This document shows, in pieces, positions 1-3,618 of a stretch of 5,287 nucleotides of DNA. The position numbers and the translations under genes were made by a program. Under the pieces are notes generated by a model that saw only the letters and a program-made list of their open reading frames with translations, ran no database searches and was not told the origin of the DNA. How positions within the stretch are numbered: the first letter of the stretch is position 1; every line of letters begins with the position of its first letter. This stretch comes from Bacillota bacterium (GTDB taxonomy: Bacteria > Bacillota > Clostridia > Christensenellales > CAG-138): contig JAEYHP010000166.1 of assembly GCA_023409435.1 (NCBI GenBank), forward strand, positions 1-5,287. The letters are read 5' to 3'.

Positions 1-232
1 TGGAAACGTCACCTACGATGACGGCAATGGTATGCGTATAGCCCGAGCGCAGGCTAGCCGCAACCGTGTTGCCCATGTAGCCCATTTCCCCCGCGACACG
101 CTGGATATGCGTGCGCGTTTCCTCGGAAATATCCTGCATGCTCCTGAGCGCGCGCGAAACCGTATTGATGCTGAAGCCGGTTTTTAAAGCGACGTCTTTT
201 AGCGTTGTGCGGTTCTTTGTTCTAGGCGGCAT
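1..232 (-). CDS. LacI-family transcriptional regulator, N-terminal part (cut by window edge)
   Basis: Seen: reading leftwards from the ATG at 232-230, 77 codons stay open to the window edge. The protein begins MPPRTKNRTTLKDVALKTGF and continues with a helix-turn-helix containing SINTVSRAL, then DISEETRTHIQ, then a hinge-type stretch NTVAASLRSGYTHTIAV leading into a first beta strand (VIVGDVS). This order (HTH at about residues 9-30, hinge helix near 50-62, start of the periplasmic-binding-protein-like effector domain) is typical of the LacI/GalR family. An AAAGGGTG ribosome-binding-like sequence lies upstream of the ATG at about 248-255. Known: such proteins are dimeric DNA-binding repressors or activators that respond to sugars or sugar phosphates. 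Inference: it is divergent from the adjacent mannitol-1-phosphate dehydrogenase gene and probably controls it. The effector domain is outside the window, so the ligand cannot be read. The family call is secure; the target is not. Confidence 0.93.
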   Translation of the reverse strand, partial: MPPRTKNRTTLKDVALKTGFSINTVSRALRSMQDISEETRTHIQRVAGEMGYMGNTVAASLRSGYTHTIAVIVGDVS

Positions 233-375
233 ATGCGAAACGATCACCCTTTGGCAAAATATTGAATACTAAAATTGGAAGAATCCTGTAACCAGATGAT
301 AGCATGTTTGGTTCTGCTTGTCTAATGGTATCAAATATCGCGCCCCCGGTCTCTTCCCTTAGGACGCATTTTATT

Positions 376-405
376 TTGGCCGCGTGCCCTTTTTTCGTGT
401 ATACT
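376..405 (+). promoter_or_regulatory. Promoter for the mannitol-1-phosphate dehydrogenase gene
   Basis: A sigma-70/sigma-A type promoter: TTGGCC at 376-381 (four of six consensus bases), an 18-base spacer, and TATACT at 400-405 (five of six). Transcription would start near 411-413, giving a leader of about 45 bases before the ATG at 458. The rest of the 225-base region between the divergent genes is AT-rich on the repressor side. I could not assign a convincing promoter for the leftward repressor gene there. Confidence 0.65.
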
Positions 406-411
406 AAATGG

Positions 412-428
412 CGGCGGAGCGTCCGCCG
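412..428. promoter_or_regulatory. Perfect 7-bp inverted repeat at the predicted transcription start; candidate operator or leader hairpin
   Basis: CGGCGGA (412-418) and TCCGCCG (422-428) are exact reverse complements separated by GCG. The repeat starts seven bases after the -10 box, so it covers the predicted start of the dehydrogenase transcript. A bound repressor there would block initiation, and LacI-family proteins bind GC-centred inverted repeats. It could instead be a stable hairpin at the 5' end of the mRNA. Which one it is cannot be decided from the sequence; assignment to the divergent regulator is inference. Confidence 0.45.
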
Positions 429-457
429 GATCAAACGAGTAAGAGGGTAAGGAACGA

Positions 458-1666
458 ATGAAAGCAATCATGTATGGCGCGGGAAATATCGGCCGCGGTT
501 TTATCGGCGCGCTGTTCTCGCAATCCGGCTATGAGGTAACGTTTATCGATGTGGCGGAAGCCGTAGTTTCCCAGCTCAACCGGGACAAAGCGTATCCGCA
601 GCGCATCGTAAGCAACGAGGGGTTTACGGACGTGCTCGTCGAGCATGTGAACGCAATAGACGGCAGGAACGAAGAGGCGGTCATCACCGCCATAGTGGAG
701 GCCGATATCATGGCGACGGCGGTGGGCGTCAACGTGTTGAAGTTTGTCGCGCCCCTGATCGCAGCGGGGCTGAAAAAGCGTTTTTTGAACCCGCGCCCAC
801 TCAATATCATCATCTGCGAGAACCTGATGGACGCAAACAAGGTGCTTGAAGGCATGCTAAAAGTTCATATGACCGAGCAGGAGCAACGTCTGATGGATAC
901 ATACGTAGGGTTGGTGGAGGCCTCCATCGGCCGCATGGTGCCCATACAGAAGCCTGAAATGCAGGATGGCAACCCGCTGCGCGTCTGCGTGGAAAAATAC
1001 GATTTTCTGCCGGTAGATAAGAGCGCGTTCGTGGGCGGCATACCGGAGTTACATAACCTCGTGCCCTTCTCCCCGTTTGATTTTTATATCAAGCGCAAGC
1101 TGTACATCCACAACATGGGCCACGCGACCTGCGCGTATCTCGGCCAGCTTGCGGGAGCCGAATACATTTATGAAAGCATCGCGCAGCCAAGCATCCGCCT
1201 CGCAGTGCACAACGCCATGCTCGAAAGCGCGTTTGCGCTGTCGGCGCGCTACGGAATGAACGCGGGCGATATCGCCATGCACATCGACGACCTTTTGACC
1301 CGCTTCCAGAACGCGGCGCTGGGCGATACCTGCGCGCGCGTGGGCGCGGACGCGCGGCGCAAGCTCTCCCCCGCGGACCGCATGATCGGCTCGGCCAGCC
1401 TGTGTTTCGCCGAACGGGGCGTCCCGGTGTTCATCTGCCTGGGTGCGGGCGCTGCGGTATACGCGTTCCTTGCCCAGGAAAATATAGAGCAGACGGAAAA
1501 GAACACGAAAAACGCGCTGCTGGAAGTCAGCGGCCTCCCGAAGGACAGCGCGCTTTTGCCCGTGATATTGGAGTTCTACGCGCTCTTTGCCGCGCATGCG
1601 CCACTGGACGCGATCTTAAAAAAAGCGGACGCGCTGCGCGCAAAGCTGCGGGGGCCTATCATTTAA
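458..1666 (+). CDS. mtlD: Mannitol-1-phosphate 5-dehydrogenase family protein
   Basis: Family reaction: NAD-dependent oxidation of D-mannitol 1-phosphate to fructose 6-phosphate in the cytoplasm, after PTS uptake of mannitol. Seen: 402 residues starting MKAIMYGAGNIGRGFIGALF. The GAGNIGRG at residues 7-14 is the Rossmann dinucleotide loop and closely matches E. coli MtlD (MKALHFGAGNIGRGFIGKL). ATAVG near 87-91 and the NIIICEN segment near 116-122 also match. The polyol dehydrogenase signature K-x4-N-x2-H is intact as K214, N219 and H222, the expected catalytic lysine and its neighbours. The C-terminal all-helical domain contains the RKLSPADRMIGSA stretch. It is about 20 residues longer than the 382-residue E. 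coli enzyme. The start is supported by GAGGGT and AAGGAA sites at 443-454. No mtlA/mtlF PTS genes lie nearby, so a related polyol phosphate is possible. No terminator is evident after the stop. Confidence 0.92.
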   Translation: MKAIMYGAGNIGRGFIGALFSQSGYEVTFIDVAEAVVSQLNRDKAYPQRIVSNEGFTDVLVEHVNAIDGRNEEAVITAIVEADIMATAVGVNVLKFVAPLIAAGLKKRFLNPRPLNIIICENLMDANKVLEGMLKVHMTEQEQRLMDTYVGLVEASIGRMVPIQKPEMQDGNPLRVCVEKYDFLPVDKSAFVGGIPELHNLVPFSPFDFYIKRKLYIHNMGHATCAYLGQLAGAEYIYESIAQPSIRLAVHNAMLESAFALSARYGMNAGDIAMHIDDLLTRFQNAALGDTCARVGADARRKLSPADRMIGSASLCFAERGVPVFICLGAGAAVYAFLAQENIEQTEKNTKNALLEVSGLPKDSALLPVILEFYALFAAHAPLDAILKKADALRAKLRGPII

Positions 1667-1682
1667 CCCGGAATATTCTCCC

Positions 1683-1712
1683 TTGCGAAGCCGCTCTTGG
1701 CCGTGCTATACT
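1683..1712 (+). promoter_or_regulatory. Promoter of the B12-riboswitch transcript
   Basis: TTGCGA at 1683-1688 (four of six), an 18-base spacer and TATACT at 1707-1712 (five of six). It begins only 16 bases after the stop codon of the dehydrogenase gene. Predicted initiation near 1718-1720 lies just upstream of the first riboswitch stem at 1736, as expected for a dedicated riboswitch promoter. Confidence 0.65.
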
Positions 1713-1735
1713 GATCGCAAATCAAATACAGAGGA

Positions 1736-1902
1736 TTTCAGGTGCCGTAAGACCGGAAAGTTCCGGTCGGCTTAACAAGGAAGAGGGGTAAATTCCCCCA
1801 CGATCCCGTCGCTGTAGAGGCGGAGCTGCATCAAAGCGTCACTGGGCAACCGGGAAGGCGGATGCGTGCAAAGATGCCTCGAGTCAGAAGACTTGCCTGA
1901 AA
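1736..1902 (+). ncRNA. Cobalamin (vitamin B12) riboswitch aptamer
   Basis: Seen: closing stem P1 is TTTCAGG (1736-1742) with CCTGAAA (1896-1902), a perfect 7-bp match. Inside it come, in family order: GGTGCC at 1741; a strong side hairpin GACCGGA/TCCGGTC (1751-1757/1762-1768); GGCTTAACAAGGAAG (1769-1783); a GGGG-TAAATT-CCCC hairpin (1785-1798) in the position of the GGTGAAAATCC element; CCGTCGCTGT (1806-1815); GTCACTG (1838-1844) followed by GGGAAGGC (1852-1859); and the 3' block GAGTCAGAAGACTTGCC (1881-1897), matching the B12-box consensus. Known: this RNA class binds a cobalamin directly and usually shuts off B12 transport or synthesis genes when the vitamin is abundant. The GGTAAATTCC version of the P5 loop is slightly divergent. 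Which cobalamin form it prefers cannot be told. Both downstream genes fit B12 uptake. Confidence 0.95.
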
Positions 1903-1960
1903 CCCGGTGCAAAGAGCCACGAGGAATGGCGTTCGTACCAAGACTTGCCGCAATTGTTAC

Positions 1961-2001
1961 GGGGGTTTTGTATTTCTTTGCAGCAGGCGTTTGGAATCCC
2001 C
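1961..2001 (+). promoter_or_regulatory. Predicted antiterminator of the B12 riboswitch
   Basis: GGGGGTT at 1961-1967 can pair with AATCCCC at 1995-2001 (seven pairs including one G-U, extendable by two more G-U pairs). This uses the same CCCC (1998-2001) that forms the 5' base of the terminator stem, so the two hairpins exclude each other. The 13-base element GGGGGTTTTGTAT at 1961-1973 nearly repeats GGGGGTTTTTTAT at 2014-2026 (one mismatch), as expected for two competing partners. Inference from pairing only. Confidence 0.55.
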
Positions 2002-2024
2002 TTGTATTGTACAGGGGGTTTTTT
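1998..2024 (+). terminator. Riboswitch-controlled intrinsic terminator, overlapping the ribosome binding site
   Basis: CCCCTTGTA (1998-2006) pairs along all nine bases with TACAGGGGG (2010-2018), with one G-U pair and a TTG loop, followed by six T residues (2019-2024). This is a complete Rho-independent terminator at the end of the riboswitch leader. The 3' arm contains AGGGGG (2013-2018), the only good Shine-Dalgarno site for the ATG at 2027, at eight-base spacing. When folded, the hairpin would both end transcription and hide the ribosome binding site of any read-through message. Confidence 0.88.
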
Positions 2025-2026
2025 AT

Positions 2027-2431
2027 ATGGAAAAAAAGCGGACGAACAAAAAGCTATGGATACTCGCGGCTGTGGTGGTTGTACTCGTCGCGGCGTTCTT
2101 GCTGGTGTATCAGAACTTCGCCGCAAAGCCCGTCGCGGGGGCGAAGGAACTGTCCATATCCATATACCACGGGGACGGCAGCGAGAAGGAACTCACGCTG
2201 CATACCGATCAGGAATACCTCAGAGGTGCGCTGGAGGAAGAGAATCTTATTTCAGGAACGGAAAGCGACTTTGGGCTGTATGTGCTCACGGTGGATGGCG
2301 AAACCGCGGACGAAAGCCAGCAGCAATGGTGGATGTTTACAATAAACGGCGAGCAGCTCAATACCGGCGTGGATATGACGCCCGTGCAGGATGGTGAGGC
2401 GTATGAAATCATCCTCAAGACTGGCTGGTAA
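2027..2431 (+). CDS. Membrane-anchored DUF4430 (transcobalamin C-terminal-like) protein, probable B12-binding
   Basis: Seen: 134 residues. A lysine/arginine-rich N-terminus (MEKKRTNKK) precedes one hydrophobic segment at about 10-28, a signal anchor or uncleaved signal peptide; there is no lipobox cysteine and no sortase motif. The rest is a single small domain at about 40-134: a beta strand (ELSISIYHG), DQEYLRGALEEENLI, GLYVLTVDGE, then the hallmark QQWWMFTINGEQLNTGV (98-115) and DGEAYEIIL. The W-W/Y-NGE-G-V-DG pattern is that of DUF4430, which resembles the C-terminal domain of intrinsic factor and transcobalamin. The start is set by the AGGGGG site at 2013-2018; longer forms would begin inside the riboswitch. 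Inference: an extracellular-facing protein that captures cobalamin for the overlapping S-component gene. Expression is under the riboswitch just upstream. Direct B12 binding is not shown by the sequence. Confidence 0.85.
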   Translation: MEKKRTNKKLWILAAVVVVLVAAFLLVYQNFAAKPVAGAKELSISIYHGDGSEKELTLHTDQEYLRGALEEENLISGTESDFGLYVLTVDGETADESQQQWWMFTINGEQLNTGVDMTPVQDGEAYEIILKTGW

Positions 2432-2939
2432 CCTCCCCTATCCCGTGAGCAGCATCGCGTTGATGGGCGTACTTGGCGCGCTTTTAATCCTTGTGCAGGT
2501 GGGGCTTGCGGTGCTGCCCAATATCGAGCTGGTGTCGCTTCTCATTATTCTCTATACGCTGGTATTCGGGAAAAGCGCGTTCATACCGGTGATGATATTC
2601 ACCCTGGTGGAAGGTCTCATTTACGGCTTTGGCATGTGGTGGCTGAATTATCTCTATATCTGGCCGATTTTGGTTGTGGTTGCGCTGATTTTTAAAAAGC
2701 AGCGCAGCCCCGTTTTCTGGGCAATTGCCAGCGCGGCGTTCGGCCTTTGCTTTGGTGCGCTGTGCGCGATTCCGTATCTCTTTATCGGCGGCCTGCCCTC
2801 CGCATTCGCCTACTGGGTGCAGGGCATTCCGTTCGATTTGCTGCACTGCTTCGGAAACGGGCTTGCCGCGCTACTGCTGTATAAGCCCCTGTTGAAGCTC
2901 TTTGAGCGGCTGGGTATTAGCATGCTTGCAGCGGAATAG
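2403..2939 (+). CDS. ECF transporter S component, probable cobalamin specificity (CbrT-like)
   Basis: Seen: 178 residues, strongly hydrophobic, with about six predicted membrane helices: roughly 16-38, 43-56, 59-77, 82-99, 106-130 and 145-162. A small-residue GxxxA (G22-A26) lies in helix 1, where S components contact EcfT. Other marked segments are LPNIELVSLL, EGLIYGFGMWW and FDLLHCFGNGLAALLL near the C-terminus. This is the fold and size of energy-coupling-factor S subunits, which bind a vitamin and toggle in the membrane when joined to EcfT and the two EcfA ATPases. None of those is here, so it probably shares a module encoded elsewhere. Cobalamin specificity is inferred from the upstream B12 riboswitch and the DUF4430 partner. 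The start is chosen for GGTGAGG at 2393-2399; an alternative ATG at 2391 adds MVRR. It overlaps the previous gene by 29 bases, suggesting translational coupling. Confidence 0.87.
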   Translation: MKSSSRLAGNLPYPVSSIALMGVLGALLILVQVGLAVLPNIELVSLLIILYTLVFGKSAFIPVMIFTLVEGLIYGFGMWWLNYLYIWPILVVVALIFKKQRSPVFWAIASAAFGLCFGALCAIPYLFIGGLPSAFAYWVQGIPFDLLHCFGNGLAALLLYKPLLKLFERLGISMLAAE

Positions 2940-2940
2940 G

Positions 2941-3492
2941 TTATACCTCGTCGTTGAGCAGCACCATATGAATATGGTCCTCCCATACGCCGTTGATTTT
3001 CAGGTACTGACGGGAAAGGCCTTCGTTACAAAACCCCAGCTTCTCTACAACGCGCAAAGAGGCCTTGTTTTTGGGCATGATATTCGCCTCGATGCGGTGC
3101 AGGCCATAGTCTTCAAACATCATCGCGATACCTCTTTGCAGCGCTTCGGTCATATACCCCTTGCACGTTTCCTGTCCGTCCAGCTTGTAACCCAGAAAAC
3201 AGGATAAAAACGCGCCGCGGACGATGTTGGAAAAACCAAACATGCCGATGGCCCTATCCTCTTCCTCTTTTTTGAATATCCACGCCCGAAACAGGCGGCC
3301 GCTTTCAAAATCGGCTTGTTCCTGAGCTAAAAGTTCCCTCTGTTTCTGCAACGTATAGAACGCTTCCTCCCGCACGGGCTCCCATTCCTCTAAAAACGCG
3401 CGGTTGCGCGAATAGTAATCGAGCGTCAGTCCCGCTTGGAATGGGTCGAGCACCTTTAATAAGAGCCTGTCCGTCTCATATACCGTATGCAT
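2941..3492 (-). CDS. GNAT N-acetyltransferase, RimJ/RimL type
   Basis: Known role of the family: transfer of acetyl from acetyl-CoA to an amine, in RimJ/RimL/RimI the N-terminal residue of a ribosomal protein; many homologues have other targets. Seen: 183 residues, beginning MHTVYETDRLLLKV as typical for the family. The acetyl-CoA loop region is ETCKGYMTEAL (108-118), in the place of the usual R-G-x-G-Y-x-T-E-A. It is followed by LHRIEANIMPKNKASLRVVE (131-150), the KLGF motif (151-154) and a C-terminal GVWEDHIHMVLL. This end closely resembles E. coli RimJ (HRIMANYMPHNKRS, then LARLGF). The start at 3492 has a perfect GGAGG five bases upstream (3502-3498). A longer form from 3573 would start upstream of the promoter and inside a terminator stem. 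It is convergent with the S-component gene with a single base between them. The substrate is unknown. Confidence 0.9.
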   Translation of the reverse strand: MHTVYETDRLLLKVLDPFQAGLTLDYYSRNRAFLEEWEPVREEAFYTLQKQRELLAQEQADFESGRLFRAWIFKKEEEDRAIGMFGFSNIVRGAFLSCFLGYKLDGQETCKGYMTEALQRGIAMMFEDYGLHRIEANIMPKNKASLRVVEKLGFCNEGLSRQYLKINGVWEDHIHMVLLNDEV

Positions 3493-3522
3493 TGCGTCCT
3501 CCGGTTTCATATTGGCTTTACA

Positions 3523-3551
3523 ATGATATAGGCAGAATGCTTTTTTGGCAA
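3523..3551 (-). promoter_or_regulatory. Promoter for the GNAT acetyltransferase gene
   Basis: On the minus strand TTGCCA (3551-3546, five of six) is followed by a 17-base spacer and TATCAT (3528-3523, five of six). Predicted initiation near 3516 leaves a leader of about 24 bases carrying the GGAGG site. The promoter sits just downstream of the terminator of the flavoprotein gene, so the acetyltransferase is its own transcription unit. Confidence 0.7.
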
Positions 3552-3571
3552 GAGCGGGAACTCTCTGGCAC

Positions 3572-3601
3572 AAAAGAAGGCCGGTAACCCGGCCTTCTTT
3601 T
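3572..3601 (-). terminator. Intrinsic terminator of the flavoprotein reductase gene
   Basis: A perfect 13-bp stem, AAAAGAAGGCCGG (3572-3584) with CCGGCCTTCTTTT (3589-3601), and a four-base loop. Read on the minus strand it begins 17 bases after the stop codon at 3619, has a GC-rich core and ends in TTTT, a standard Rho-independent terminator. The stem is symmetric (A tract and T tract at opposite ends), so it could act in both directions, but no plus-strand gene ends close to it. Confidence 0.9.
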
Positions 3602-3618
3602 ATCGTGGTCTATTTGTT

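Noticed and set aside
233..330. A leftward promoter for the LacI-type regulator
   Set aside because: Several AT-rich hexamers occur on the minus strand (TAGTAT, TATTCA), but none has a matching -35 element at acceptable spacing, so I did not call one.
1049..1597. 182-residue minus-strand open frame inside the dehydrogenase gene
   Set aside because: It is antisense to the conserved MtlD coding region including the catalytic motif. The product is Arg/His/Ala-rich with no family pattern.
1866..2397. Open frames through the riboswitch and DUF4430 region in other frames, and an extended DUF4430 start at 1907
   Set aside because: They run through conserved riboswitch RNA and the terminator. Their products are rich in Arg/Cys without a domain pattern, and only the start at 2027 has a Shine-Dalgarno site followed by a coherent signal anchor.
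3493..3573. Longer N-terminus of the acetyltransferase from the ATG at 3573 or 3510
   Set aside because: The 3573 start lies in a terminator stem and upstream of the predicted transcription start. The extension has no family similarity, and the start at 3492 has a perfect GGAGG at five-base spacing.
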